From assembly GCA_033398695.1 (NCBI GenBank), contig CM065817.1:68622001-68686000 (forward strand): a DNA stretch of 64,000 nt, given 5' to 3'. Numbering within the stretch: the stretch's first letter is position 1; every line of letters starts with the position of its first letter. Shown here one piece after another: positions 10,914-22,480 of this stretch. The DNA is from Orobanche coerulescens (lineage: Eukaryota; Streptophyta; Magnoliopsida; Lamiales; Orobanchaceae). The notes under the pieces were generated by a model. That model ran no database searches. It was given only the letters and a program-made list of their open reading frames with translations, and had not been told where the DNA came from. Made by a program: the position numbers and the translations under genes.

Positions 10914-12139
10914 CTAGCGCACGCTATTTGAGTACTGGTAGCGCACATTATCTGTCAACATTAGCGCACGCTAGTGTAATTGAGGCAGACAGTCCAGTAG
11001 GTACTGGACAGAAATGGAGAATTCGTAGCGCACGCTATGAGTAGTAGATAGCACACGCTAGCTGTGTTAGTAGCGCACGCTAAGCAATCGTAGTAGCGTG
11101 CGCTAAGGCTTGAGTTGGTCAGTAGGTTCTGGACTCCAATTTTCTAGACACCAACTATCAAGTAGCGCGCGTTAACACTCGGTTAATGTACGCTAAGAGT
11201 AGAGGTGGTATGTGGGCCGGTCGCAGAACAGCCCAGCACGGCCCGGCACGCTTAAAAACCGGCCCGGACCGGCCCGTTTACTATTTGGCCCGGATCGGCC
11301 CGTGTACATTTAGGTTATGTGGGCCTTAGGGGCCTTTGTTTTAGAGGCTCGGCCCGGCCCGAGCCCGCCTAAAACCGCTGGCCCGGCACGGACCGTCCCG
11401 AGCCCGTGTTAGCCCGTGAACCGGGAAGGCCCGATCCGTTTAGCCCGTCTAAAGACCGTGAACTGGGAATGCCCAATAGGGTTTTTTATTTCTTTCCTAT
11501 CAATTTATAACCTGAAAAAGGTACAAAATTCAGTTTTCATTTAGTAAATCACATCTTATTATGTCCAAGAGGCATGCAGTAGTGAGAGTACATTTCAGCA
11601 TTCTATGTGCACTAACATTTCACACCCGACAATAGTCCGATGCACTATAGGAGCACTTCGCAATTAACTTGAAGAGGAGTAAAATGAGAGAGAGAGGGGG
11701 GGGAGAGAGGGAGAGTTGTTATTTCTTTATAATAAAGTTCAAGTTCATTTTGTTGGTCCTTGTAATCAAATTTCTGTCTTACAATAAAGAAAAAAAATGT
11801 TCAGTCCGGCCCGGCCCGGCCCGGCTCGTGAACAGCCCGGCCCGGCCCATGAACACAATGGGCTGTGGGCCGGGTCGGGCCTTATGTTTGTAAAAAAAGA
11901 CCGGCCCGGCCCGGCCCGCCAAAAAAGAAGGACCGGCACGGCCCGGCCCTTAAATGGAGTGGGCTTTAGCAGCCCGGCCCGAATACCACCTCTAGCTAAG
12001 AGTAAGGCGTTAGCGCACGCTACGACATACGTAGCACGCTAACGATGCATGCAGAGTTCACTGGACTACCCGGTGAACCCGCTAGTGCACGCTATTCTCA
12101 TAAACTAGCGTACGCTAAGCTTCCTTTAGTATAAATAGG
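10914..12139 (+). promoter_or_regulatory. TAGCGCACGCTA array and TATA box in a Gypsy LTR
   Basis: About thirteen copies or variants of TAGCGCACGCTA occur (nine before the MITE at 11200, four after it), together with a block resembling CAGTCCAGTAGGTACTGGAC. The array ends just before TATAAATAGG. The motif and its position match the Copia-type LTRs at 86, 51773 and 55003. A regulatory role is inferred. Confidence 0.65.
11200..11994. mobile_element. hAT-type MITE with GGCCCGGC repeats
   Basis: The terminal inverted repeat is TAGAGGTGGTA / TACCACCTCTA, and the 8-bp target duplication GCTAAGAG is perfect (11192-11199 and 11995-12002). Both ends carry runs of GGCCCGGC / GCCGGGCC-type motifs; the middle is AT-rich and non-coding. 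The 8-bp TSD and the TIR fit the hAT superfamily. It interrupts the motif array of the Gypsy A LTR. Confidence 0.92.
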
Positions 12140-13619
12140 ACATTTCAGCCCTATTTCGTCATTTTTCCTCTCCTCCTCCTTCCTTGGGGATTTCGGATGA
12201 TTTTGGGTGATTTGTGGAGATCCCTTCGAGCTACTATCATCTATCAACATCTTCAAGCTTCTAGTTCGGATTATTCAACGTTTAATCCCCTCCACCGCTC
12301 CAAATCAAGGTAAACTTTGCATAACCCTAGAATTTCGGGATTTGGGGGTTTTCTTTCCGATCTCTTCGAGTTAGCTTGTTGTTGTGTTGGAATATGTTGG
12401 GTATGGATTATCTACCTTGGATACATGTGTTCCTACGGATTTATTGGTGTATTTTCCGGAATCGTTGAGTATTTGGGATGGTTGAGTGTGATTCACCATC
12501 TAGAAGTTTTCTTACTAGAATACATGTATCATAGGTAGTATTTTCGGGTGGATTCCAACTTATTTTTCTACCGATGGGATATTGATAGTTGATTATGAAC
12601 TTGTCTAGGTTCGGAGTTGTCAATTCCTTCAACCTTGGTACCTCGTCGTTCGTACCCTTTCCTCTCATTCCAGGCAAGTAAATTCTTGCTCAGTTAAAAG
12701 GATAATCATTACTTTCATTATTGTTCATGCATACATATAATTCATTCATAATACATCAATCATGTTGAGACTTGTAATTATAAAACTAATCATTCAATTC
12801 ACGAGGAACGACGGTTCCAACCATTTCATTTGAGCTATCACTCATTGAGTTATTATTTCACCTCGGTGAGTCATTCTTGGCTCTTGTCGGATTTCTATTC
12901 ATTATTATTCTTCATGGTCGCTTTTGTTATTGTGACTTTACAGGATCGTATTGCATTTCCGGATGGTATATGTGTGGAATTTTTAGTCGGGCACACGATG
13001 GTCATGTGTTATGTGGGTAATCCGACACATTGGACCGTGCACACGGTAACGTGCCTCCGTGAGACTAATTAGGCACAAGTGCGTGTGTTTGTGCGGGTTT
13101 TCCGAACACTCGGCGACTTATGTATTTGCACATCCCATCTCGGGCGTACTATGATGCCCCTCTTTCAGACTTGAGTTCATAACTAAGACATGTAATTATT
13201 GTATTTGTTCAACTCTTGAGGATTGTTGTTTAGTGTAACTGACCCCGTTGGGGGTGTTGTTTTTAGGTCATGGCAAGGCAAAGGCACGGGAAGAGCACGG
13301 TGACGGCGAGGAGTTCCAGTGATACTAGTAGGCCCACCATTCCTTTCAGCTATTCATGTTTCCTTCATGTGTGTTTTCTGCTGCATTTCCGTTTGGACTT
13401 TCATTTTAATTTGTTGTTGTATATTTCATCTTCAGATGAAATATATGTATTCTGTAATCATGGGTGTATTGTACTTGAAACTCCTCATCGGAAAAATTGG
13501 TAATATAATGTGGTTCAGTACTACAGTTATATTATTTAAATCATTGTATTTCATTCGCCTGATGGGTCCCAGTTAGGGGTCCACGGCACTGTGATAGCCG
13601 CCTAGTTTGGGGTGTTACA

Positions 13620-14044
13620 CTAAATTTCGGGGACAAACTTCTTTTATTTAAAATGGATCCTGACACCCGAGTTTTTGACTTTTTTTTCCATCCTATTGAC
13701 TCGCTTATGTTCGGTGATACCCTCTGAATTTGTTCTGTTCTTCGGTTTTTTTCGTTCGAATGAGTTGTGACATTGTTTTCGATGAATCCGTTTATAGTTG
13801 TGACTTTTCCCAAGTTCGATTCAAATCTCGTAAGTCCTATGTAAAATGAATATCTTGTAATTCTTACAAGCCCACTTAATGTATTGAGTTGAGGCGTGAA
13901 CTTCGGAGTTGTTTGATTATTGTCGTCTAGTCGTTGTTATTCGATCAATGTTGTTCATTAGTTGTGGTTCGATAGTTTTTGCTCGATCTCGCATCGTGAT
14001 TATCGAGCGTCTGATTTCCTTAAGATTCGGGTACTCGTCCCAGT
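13620..14044 (+). mobile_element. Gypsy LTR remnant
   Basis: Starts with AATTTCGGGGACAAACTTC, a typical 3' end of a Gypsy pol region, and then an LTR-like start near 13666 (TGACACCCGAGTTTTTGAC). Gypsy A appears to have inserted at the 3' end of this older element. No intact coding is seen. Confidence 0.55.
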
Positions 14045-14456
14045 TAGGGCTGGGGGCGGGGCGGTTTGGGGCGGGGCGAGAGTGTAACCGCACCCGCCCC
14101 GTATTTTTTGTGCGGTGCGGTTTTATGCGGGGCGGGGCATTTTTACAACTTAAAACCGCACCGCGCCACACTTTTCGCGGGGCAAGAAGGGAGCGGGGTG
14201 GGGCGGGGCGGAGTGAAATAGGATTTTGACTATTTTTTTTGTTTTTTATCTTGTTATATGCGGGGCGGGGCGGGACGAAGCGGGGCGGGGCGGGACGGAT
14301 GAAATAATAATAAAACCGCACTCGTTTTATATTTTTTTTGGCGGTGCGGGTTTGATGCGGGGCGGGAAATTTTGATATATCAAACCGCACTCCCTCGCCA
14401 TTTTTGCGGTGCGGGGCGGGACGGGACGTGCGGGGCGGTTTTTTTGCCCAGCCCTA
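14045..14456. mobile_element. hAT-type MITE with GCGGGGCG repeats
   Basis: The TIR is TAGGGCTGGG / CCCAGCCCTA, a common plant hAT end, flanked by the perfect 8-bp duplication GTCCCAGT (14037-14044 and 14457-14464). The interior is dominated by GCGGGGCGGGGCGG and its complement plus TGCGGTGCGG. Long open frames here come from the GC-rich repeats, not from genes. Confidence 0.93.
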
Positions 14457-14464
14457 GTCCCAGT

Positions 14465-15502
14465 AAGTCATCTTCCAAACCTTTGAGGTTGTCGGAATTA
14501 TATACTTGTTCAGCGTTAAACTCGCATTTTGATTATTATACTATTTGGATTATCAACCGTAGTGATTCATCATCATTGCACTTCGTAAACATTCTTGCGT
14601 ATTGAATCGGACCGCAGCGGCTTTGTATGGCATGGAGTTTTATGTCCGTTGTTGGCAGCAGACAACGTGTGTCATCTAAAGTTTGTCTTGCCTTGATTGT
14701 TTCATATCCTAAGTTTTGGGACGAGATTTATTTCAAAAGGAGTGGGATGTAATAATTTTATTTTCCCGTTAGTTCCTTTTCTTTTGATCTATTTTCATTT
14801 CTTTCGGTTCGCTAGTCTTGACGATCAACATCTGATAGATGGTCATCATGTCTTGACATCAAATGGGAGTATCGAGAGTCCGTGATTACATTTTTCTAGC
14901 TTGACCAATATTTTGTCGTAGTCGTACCATTGATTAACTCGGTCCTTATCAGGTATCCTTGCGGGTCTGTCGCTAAGATTTTATTATTAATATTATCATT
15001 GTTGTGGAGGCAAGAGATAATTGACACTGAATGACGGCGCCGCCATAATAGCGGTTGCTAAGAAACAACTGTAGCGCCGCTAGGACCGCTGACTTAAAGC
15101 CGGTTTGATTTGTATATAAGGCCCTGCGAGGCATTCCCATAGTAGACTTAAGACGTTAACCGAAAGAAAACAGTTGAGTAATCTTGTAAGTATGGGTCCT
15201 ACTAAGCATACCCGTTGCTTGGAGCATATCAGTTATCAGAGGCCGAAGAGGATCCCGAGGAAGATCCCGAAGAGGACCCTGAAGAAGCGATCGAAGAAGA
15301 CCCCGTCGTCGTCAACCCGTGAGATATGCTTAACGGGGCATACTATGTATTGATGTTTTCTCACAAATATGTACTAGTTTAATATTTGCGGTTGAAAAAA
15401 AAAAGAAATTATTCATGGAGGTGATCTATGACCCAAATATATTTCATCAATCTCCTTCCCATTTCAAGTTTCGAGGACGAACTTCTTTTTAGGGGGATAG
15501 GG
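14465..15502 (+). mobile_element. Gypsy LTR and 3' end remnants
   Basis: There are two typical Gypsy 3' junctions: TTTTGGGACGAGATTT followed by a TGTAATAATT start at 14747, and TTTCGAGGACGAAC with a purine tract AGGGGGATAGG just before the LTR at 15503. Between them lie a TATA box (TATATAAG, 15113) preceded by GC-rich inverted motifs (TAGCGCCGCTA) and a short GA-rich stretch (15238-15305) that is acidic in one frame and basic in another. These look like pieces of at least two decayed elements. Confidence 0.55.
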
Positions 15503-17611
15503 TGTAATACCCCGTAATAAATAAACTGGATAATTTTATATTTTGTGAACCGTCGAATAAATTCTGTTATTATGTCGGAATTGAGAACTATGTCACCCCG
15601 CATCGTTTAGAATAACGAACCTAAATTTCTATAATTTCGGAGTGCTACTATATATTTTATACGTATAACATTTTATACTTCGTCACCCTATTAACGAACT
15701 AACGAGACGAAAGATAGTAATAGTAATAATAATAATCCTGACAATTATAATGATATATATACTTCTACCTACTTAATTAATAATATATATATATATATAT
15801 TAATACTTAAACTGCCTCACCAAAGGAAAGAAAAAGAAAAAAAAAACGGGAAAAGAAAGAGATAAGGGCCCTGGACAGAGATAACCACGAACAGAAGAGA
15901 AAAAAAAAAGAGAAAGACGAGAGAGATGCCGAGGGTTTCGTCCCCATCGTTCTCCATCTCCAAGCAGGTAACTTCTTATAGTTTTTATATCAAATTGTTC
16001 GTTATAATGAGTATATCGTGAATACATGTTCGGTTTCCACAATCGATGCCAGAATACTCGAAACGGGCTAGGAATCGTCGTGCGTCGTCGAGGCACGTAC
16101 GACCATTTGGGTTATCGGAACTTTTAAATCTTTCTACCATTAGGTTCGTCTCAATGAGTAGAACATGAATCTATATTTAGTTTTTTCAAACCGATACCTG
16201 GATCGTTGGAATGGGGCAAAAACATCATTTGCCTTCGGGTCGCCCGTACCGGTTCTTCGGCTATCGGAATTTTACAAACTTTATAGCGTTGTGAAGCTAT
16301 TGTTATAAAGAACATGTTTCTAATTTTTATTTCAAGTTTCAGTAAGTTTTTGTCCTCCATATAGGTGCTGGGTAAGTGTATATATATATAGTATGTGAGT
16401 GCTGTGTGTGTGTGTTTGTGGACTGGTGTGTGTGTGCGCCCGTAGCTGTGCTTGGTGTGTGTGTTCCGGTGTGTGGGTTGTGTTCGGTGTGTGCCGACTT
16501 AGGCAAGTGAAGTGTTTTTACATGTAAAAATAGTGTTAGTCGATGTTAAAGAAGTTCCCGGTAAGGTTACAATGGACCGGGAGATGTTAAAACGACTAAT
16601 AGATAGTCATATAAAGTTTTGGGGTGGAAAACATAAATTTTAAAAGCCTAGGCCTATGCCATTTGGGAATTAGAAATAAAGTTAGACTTGATTGAAGTTT
16701 TCTAAATCTTCAATTTGACCCTAAACTTTTATATTTTCTTTAAAAAGTGTATAACCTTCTTGGTTTCAATCCAAAGTAGGTCAAACGACTTCCAAATGGC
16801 TCCTAATTCGAAACAAAACCTTCTTACACACCAATAACACGCGGAGTGTGTACGTAACTATGTCTCGCTCAAACTCGTCTAAATTAGAAAGTAGAGTTCT
16901 AATAGTTATATAAATCTTAACCCGTTAATTATATAATATGATCTGTTTTAGGTTGAAGGTTGGCTAATCGCTCCGTCCATTTTTTCTTGTCAATTGAACC
17001 TTTTTCCATTCACTGGAATGCCACGCAAGTACCTTGATTGTGTTTAATGTACTGCGTATGAATATGTGAAAAATGTGATTTTCTGAAAAGTGATAATTTC
17101 GAAAAATGTGGTTTGTGCCATGTGGTTACTGACTATGTGTGAATCGAGTTAAAACCAGCGAGGGTCCCCTGGGATCCGTTAGACTACGAGTATTTGCGGA
17201 TCACTCGGTGGGGTTGTACAACCAGAGAGGGCCTGACGAGGACTCCCTGGGATATGTATCTCGCATGAGGTGCAGGGTCAGTACATCTCGGGAGGTTGTT
17301 TTGTGATTATGATTGTGGTATGATATTCCGGAATATATGTGTTGGCACTGTGATTTGGTTGTTTATCCACTTGTGGTACATATTAAAGAATCATTATACT
17401 TGCACCGGCTGTTTGCTGACCCCTTTGGGGGTGAATATACTTATTGTGTATTCAGGTATAGGTCTTAGTGGCGAGCTGGCGCAGGAAGGGCACGAGGATG
17501 GCGAGAAACACTAATATCATGTACTATTTTGATTCGGTGGTCGTTTTATCATTACCAAAGTTGTGTTTTGGTTTTGTACTCGCGCGGGTACTGTCATATA
17601 TTGTTTAATGT
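15503..17611 (+). mobile_element. Gypsy LTR (remnant C), left part
   Basis: Starts TGTAATACCC right after a purine tract. It has TG-rich stretches near 16395-16490 and the conserved GACCCCTTTGGGGGT inverted repeat at 17419-17433. Gag-only element ii is inserted at 17617; the LTR resumes at 21882. No coding sequence. Confidence 0.75.
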
Positions 17612-17616
17612 ATTGG

Positions 17617-18720
17617 TGCTGGTGCGATATTGGTCGTTCTCGCCGTTTGGAGATAGAGTTATAAAACTCTTTCGCGTTGCGGAAGCGATTTAAATAAAGG
17701 TGCAGAAATTAAACGATACAAGATTTATAGAGGTTCAGCCAAACGTGCCTACGTCCTTTCTCGGTATCTTTTTCTATAGGCTAAAGATAAACCTCTCCAC
17801 CTCTCTTCTATCGGTCGAGGGCTAACTGTTACAAATTCATCTTCTATCGGTCCGAGTAAACCGTTCAATCACTTGTCTTTATGTCGGTCCAAGTTAAACC
17901 GTTTTCCTTTTCTATTGGATAAGGAATCAACCAGTCTAGCTTTCTATGGGTACTAGATAAACCTCACGTAGATATCGATTGCGATTCTAACAATGCCGAA
18001 TCCTTGATCTTAATAACACCGAATCCAATCGTATCCTTTTTTTTTCTTCTCTTGTATGATTTCGTGTATAATACTCAATCAGTAAACAATATAAGCTCAA
18101 ATACAACAACTAGGATGAATACAATGATATCTCAAGTATGAATGATTTGTTCAAGGTTGTTGTGTAGTTTGATACCAAATGGTTTGGTATTTATAGCCAT
18201 TTTCATCCAACTAGCTGTTAGCTCCTTTTGACTATATAGCGTGCGCTAGCCCTCCTGCGTAGCGTACGTTAAGCTCGTTACGTACGTTATATATAACCTG
18301 TAGCGTACGTTATCGAATTCCAATTTCAGTCCAGTAGCTTTCGTTTCTTCCTTTACATACGTTGTCACTTCATATTACGTACGTTAATCAGTCCCTTTAG
18401 CATACGTTAAGTATACGCTTTAGCGTACGTTAATCACATATAGTTGTCGCCTGCATTTGTCAAAGTATCCGTTGATCGCATGACTTTGACCCGGAATCTT
18501 CCAACGTTCATCTGATTTGAATTCTCATTACGTATGTTAACCTATCCGCGTTACGTACGTTAAATGCCTTCGATAGCGTGCGCTATGCAATGCTCATAGC
18601 GTGCGCTAAGCTTGTTAATTCCAGCTTTTTGCTTCTTCAATTTCTTCGTTGTTTTGTTTTGCTTTTTTGTTGTTTTCTTTGTTTAACAACTAATTATCAA
18701 AACTCGATTAATGAATATTT
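17617..18720 (-). mobile_element. 3' LTR of element ii, outer end deleted
   Basis: Matches 20752-21876 except that about the first 25 bp of the LTR (minus-strand reading) and part of the polypurine tract are missing. The sequence passes from AATATTCATTAATC straight into GGACCCCTTTTTGATAATTA. Two other LTR copies keep this junction. Confidence 0.8.
18188..18612 (-). promoter_or_regulatory. Dodecamer array and TATA box, element ii 3' LTR
   Basis: In minus-strand reading the array precedes TATAAATA (complement of 18188-18195). Motifs include TAGCGCACGCTA and many TTACGTACGTAA-type versions (AACGTACGTAA, AACGTACGCTA). A regulatory role is inferred. Confidence 0.55.
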
Positions 18721-19189
18721 GGACCCCTTTTTGATAATTACAAAAGAGCACCTTGAATGGATAAAACCTGCAAAATAAAATACATATATATTTGCACGAA
18801 TCAAAGTTTTCGGCTTTGATCGTTTCGTTAGTTTCTCACATCTTTTCTTTTCCTCCTTTTCAACTTCTTCTTTTCATTTTTCAACTTCATCGTTTTCTTT
18901 TTCGACTCTTCTCCTTTTTATTTTTCTCTCCCCCTTTTTACTTTTTATTTTTCTCGTCATTCTTCCATGACGTTTTTTATCTCATTCAACTCTTTTCTCC
19001 CCCTTTTTGTTATCAGCAAAAAGTGTAAAGCAAAGTATACTAATTTATGATACAATATGATATGATAAAATGTGCATGAAAATATACATAAAAAGGGTAA
19101 AAACTCCCCATGATAAAAATCTATCCCTTTTAAAAAATAAAATACTCCCCCTGAGTAAAATACCAATTTATGAAAATTAATTTTTATTT
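18721..19189 (-). other. Non-coding 3' part of element ii
   Basis: AT-rich region between the gag tail and the 3' LTR with GGGGGAG-type purine tracts in minus-strand reading. The equivalent part of element iii is 54600-55002. No coding is evident. Confidence 0.6.
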
Positions 19190-20694
19190 TTGGGGATCCA
19201 ACCGAAAGTTGGTTTTTCTTTCGAGACATAGACGATATTCGGAATAAAAGTTCCTTTTGGAATCCAAATCTTTTTGGTTTTTATCGTCCATCATGGGCTT
19301 TTGCAGCTCGTAAAATATTTTTCACATCGGGGTATTTTGAAATTTAAGGATTCGTTTTTAGTATGCGGTTTAAATCCTAACCCCTGTTTATTTTTCACAA
19401 AGCATTTGTTCAAATTTTTTGTTTCCACACGAAAATTTCTTCGTTAAAATTTTTAGTTCGTCTTGAACTTTCAAAAGATCATTCTTTAAATTATTTTCAA
19501 TATCAAGACATTTTGAATGATCGGTTTCAATAACTTTTCCTTTTTCAAGAATTTTGGAGATTTCAATTTCTAATAATTTATTTTTAGATTGGAGGGATTT
19601 AATTTCGGATAAAGCATTTTGAAAATCGGTATGCAATAATTCGAATGTTTCAAATAATTCGTCTTGAGATGATGTACTAACTGGCTTTCGACGTCGCTTT
19701 TATTGAAGGTACTTCGGGCCATAAGAGTGAGATTATTTTGATTGATAAAATCATCATCTTCATTTTCATCGCTCCATGTTGCTATTAGAACCTCTTTCTT
19801 GGGATTTGGTCGGCAATTCTTTGCAAAGTGGCCTGGTTTACCACAGACTCGACAGTTGTTGTCGAATTTCTGAGATTCGCCCATTTTGATGTCTTTCTTT
19901 CTCCGGTTTAATAAGTTTTGAAACTTATTAATATTCTTGTCATAATATGCCGATTCTTCGTCGCTTTCGTCTACTGGGATTTCTTCTTTATTTCTTGACA
20001 TCTTAGCCTTCATGGCTATCGATTTTGCCTTTGGCTTTGGTTTGGCATTCCGAGATTTTAGAACAATCTCGTGGTTTATAAGTGAACCAACGAGAGCACT
20101 AAAATCAAGATTGTTTAAATCTTTTGATTCCATTATCGCGGTTACCATGCCGTCCCATTCAGCAGGTAGTGATCTTAAGATTTTCTTGACTTTCTCACTA
20201 CTTGATAATGGTTTTCTGAACGAAGCAAGTCCATTAGTAATGACCGAAAATCAGCCGAGCATGTTGGTGATGGACTCGTCACCCTTCATCATGAATAACT
20301 CGTAGTCATGTAGAAGCATATTGATCTTCATCTCCTTGACTTGAGTTGTTCCCTCGTGTGTGATTTTAAGAATTTTCCATATCTCTTTAGCACTTTCACA
20401 CGATGAGATACGATTGACCTCTTTTGGATTTAAGGCACAATATAAAAGTTGAGTAGCCTTACAATTTAGATGGTCGTTCTTCCAATCCTCATCATTATAT
20501 TCTTCGAAACTCTTAAGAGATCCATCGGATTTGATTGGAGCTTTCGGGCCAAGACAAATGATCTTCCAGATTTCTATATCATATGCACGAATGAAGATCG
20601 ACATCTTTTTCTTCCACGTCGTATAATTTGATCCATCAAAGAATGGTGGCCGATTCAAGGCAAGGCCTTCTACCGGGGCAAATTAAAACGCCAT
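19190..20694 (-). pseudogene. Copia-type gag of element ii, inactivated
   Basis: Colinear with the gag of element iii. The start codon is at 20694-20692, but codon 4 is TAA where element iii has CAA. Readable parts are the UBN2/DUF4219-type N-terminus (NRPPFFDGSNYTTWKKKM), the CKATQLLYCAL and INMLLHDYELF motifs, a TGA near 20251 where element iii has CGA, the zinc knuckle CRVCGKPGHFAKNC, a coiled-coil-like Lys/Glu region (19388-19636), and a tail with GWIPKNK. Stops and a frameshift near 19690 make it non-functional. Confidence 0.88.
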
Positions 20695-20737
20695 TTGGAT
20701 CGACTCCTAGGATGTTTAGCCGCTTCTAGGAGGTACC

Positions 20738-20749
20738 GCTCCGATACCA
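20738..20749 (-). other. Primer-binding site of element ii
   Basis: Minus-strand TGGTATCGGAGC, 2 bp inside the LTR end, complementary to the initiator tRNA-Met 3' end. Confidence 0.85.
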
Positions 20750-20751
20750 AT

Positions 20752-21876
20752 TGTTGGTGCGATATTTTGGTCGTTCTCGCCGTTTGGAGATAGAGTTATA
20801 AAACTCTTTCGCGTTGCGGAAGCGATTTAAATAAAGATGCGGAAATTAAAAGACACAAGATTTATAGAGGTTCGGCCAAACCTGCCTACGTCCTCTCTCG
20901 GTATCTTTTTCTATAGGCTAAAGATAAACCTCTGCACCTCTCTTCTATCGGTCGAGGGATAACCGTTACAAACTTGTTTTCTATCGGCCCATGTAAACCG
21001 TTCAATCACTTGTCTTTATGTTGGTCCAAGTTAAACTGTTTTCCTTTTCTATTGGACAAGGAATCAACCAATATAGCTTTCTATGGGTACTAGATAAACC
21101 TCACGTAGATATCGATTGTGATTCTAACAATGCCGGATCCTTGATCCTAATAACACTGAGTCCAATCGTATCCTTTCTTTTTCTTCTCTTGTATGATTTC
21201 GTGTATAACACTCAATCACTAAATAATATAAGCTCAAATACAACAACTAGAATGAATACAATGATATCTCAAGTATGAATGATTTGCTTAAGGTTGTTGT
21301 GTAGTTTGATACCAAATGGTTTGATATTTATAGCCATTTTCATCCAACTAGCCGTTAGCTCCTTCTGACTATGTAGCGTGCGCTAGCCCTCCTACGTAGC
21401 GTACGTTAAGCTCGTTACGTACGTTATATATAACCTGTAGCGTACGTTATCGACTTCCAATTTCAGTCCAGTAGCTTTCGTTTCTTCATTTACGTACGTT
21501 GTCACTTCATATTACGTACATTAATCAGTCCCCTTAGCGTACGTTAAGTATACGCTTTAGCATACATTAATCACATATAGCCGTTGCCTACATTTGTCAA
21601 AGTATCCGTTGATCGCTTGACTTTGACCCGGAATCTTCCAACGTTCATCTGATTTGAATTCTCATTACGTACGTTAACCTATCCGTGTTACGTACGTTAA
21701 ATGCCTTCGATAGCGTGCGCTATGCAATGCTCATAGCGTGCGTTAAGCTTGTTAATTCCATCTTTTTGCTTCTTTGATTTCTTCGTTGTTTTGTTTTGCT
21801 TCTTTGTTGTTTTCTTTGTTTAACAACTAATCATCAAAACATGATTAATGAATACTTAGAATAAAATATTCCAACA
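20752..21876 (-). mobile_element. 5' LTR of element ii
   Basis: Minus-strand reading starts TGTTGGAATATTTTATTC and ends GCACCAACA. It has a TATA box complement at 21325-21332 and a dodecamer array at about 21375-21745 with both TAGCGCACGCTA and TTACGTACGTAA forms. It is close to the 3' LTR, with scattered substitutions. Confidence 0.9.
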
Positions 21877-21881
21877 ATTGG

Positions 21882-22122
21882 TGTTAGTTGTTGTTGATGT
21901 TGTTGGATCAGTTGTGAGTTTTTGTATTTGTTGTGATCCAACAGGACCATGTATTGGATTGTTTTGGTGATGTATGTCGTATTGAAGTTGACGTTGGTTT
22001 TAAGCGTGTGAATATCTCGGTTCAGTTGATGGTTAACGTGTTTTATGTTAATCTAAGCCTGGTAGGTTCTCCAAAAAGAATCTATGGCGCTGTAATATCT
22101 CTGTAAATCATGGGGGTGTTAA
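21882..22122 (+). mobile_element. Gypsy LTR remnant C, right part
   Basis: Continuation of the LTR cut by element ii. It ends with GGCGCTGTAATATCTCTG and GGGGGTGTTA, parallel to the ends of the other two Gypsy LTRs. The final CA is lost. Confidence 0.7.
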
Positions 22123-22182
22123 AGAAGGCACTTCTCCATGCACCGGACACGTAACTTACTGAATCAGTTGCGACACGGATGG
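22123..22182. other. Unassigned junction sequence
   Basis: Short stretch between the Gypsy LTR end and the 16S-like fragment. Nothing recognised. Confidence 0.4.
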
Positions 22183-22221
22183 GAGGAGGGGCTTGCGTCT
22201 GATTAGCTAGTTGGTGAGGCA
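22183..22221 (+). pseudogene. Plastid-like 16S rRNA fragment
   Basis: About 39 bp match the conserved 16S stretch with TTGCGTCTGATTAGCTAGTT and GGTGAGGCA. It is far too short to be functional and is read as a nuclear copy of plastid DNA. The match is from memory of the conserved 16S region. Confidence 0.75.
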
Positions 22222-22223
22222 CA

Positions 22224-22269
22224 CCAATGCAATTATCAAGAGCGCACTCTACCACTGAGCTAATAGCCC
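22224..22269 (-). pseudogene. tRNA-Ile(GAU) 5' exon fragment, plastid-like
   Basis: In minus-strand reading, GGGCTATTAGCTCAGTGGTA and then the anticodon region TTGATAAT match the 5' exon of plastid trnI-GAU. The 3' exon is missing. It lies opposite in strand and directly beside the 16S fragment, unlike the plastid order, where both are on one strand and far apart. Confidence 0.72.
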
Positions 22270-22480
22270 GTCGTGCGAGCCCCCCACTGGGGCCCGCTAT
22301 GTCAAAGGAGACGCCTTTGCTCTATCCATGCCAGAAAAGAGCTTTCGAGTGAAAATAATCTCTTTAAAAGTAGCAGCTTTCCCCGTACGCTCCTCTAATT
22401 GAACGCCTATAAGAGATCTCTCTTCTCGTTTAGGAAGGGACGATGACCGACAATGATATTTGTTATTACCATATGGTAAT
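22270..22480 (-). other. Possible further organelle-derived DNA
   Basis: More GC-rich than its surroundings. It holds a minus-strand open frame (GVQLEERTGKAATFKEIIF and more) that I do not recognise. It is probably part of the same organellar insertion because it continues from the tRNA fragment without a visible break. Origin not established. Confidence 0.35.

Larger units (their letters stand above)
10672..13619 (+). mobile_element. 3' LTR of Gypsy A
   Basis: It begins TGTAATACCC and ends GGGGTGTTACA. Without the nested hAT MITE and its extra TSD copy it is about 2.15 kb. The last 565 bp match the 5' LTR remnant at 1309-1873. It carries a TATA box (TATAAATAGG, 12130) and the conserved GACCCC...GGGGGT inverted repeat at 13241-13255. 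Its U3 holds the same 12-bp motifs as the Copia-type LTRs. Confidence 0.88.
17617..21876 (-). mobile_element. Gag-only Copia-type element ii, complete
   Basis: An LTR element of about 4.26 kb, minus strand, flanked by the perfect 5-bp duplication ATTGG (17612-17616 and 21877-21881). The order on the minus strand is 5' LTR (20752-21876), primer-binding site TGGTATCGGAGC (20738-20749), gag, a non-coding 3' part, and 3' LTR (17617 to about 18720). No protease, integrase or RT motif is seen. It could move only with enzymes supplied by another element. It is a sister of elements i and iii. Confidence 0.92.

Noticed and set aside
13917..14390. Arg/Pro-rich open frames of more than 100 codons
   Set aside because: They are read through the GCGGGGCG repeats of a hAT MITE with clear TIRs and 8-bp duplication; no protein signature.
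22183..22269. Functional rRNA or tRNA genes
   Set aside because: Only a 39-bp piece of 16S and a 5' tRNA exon are present, in a non-native arrangement.
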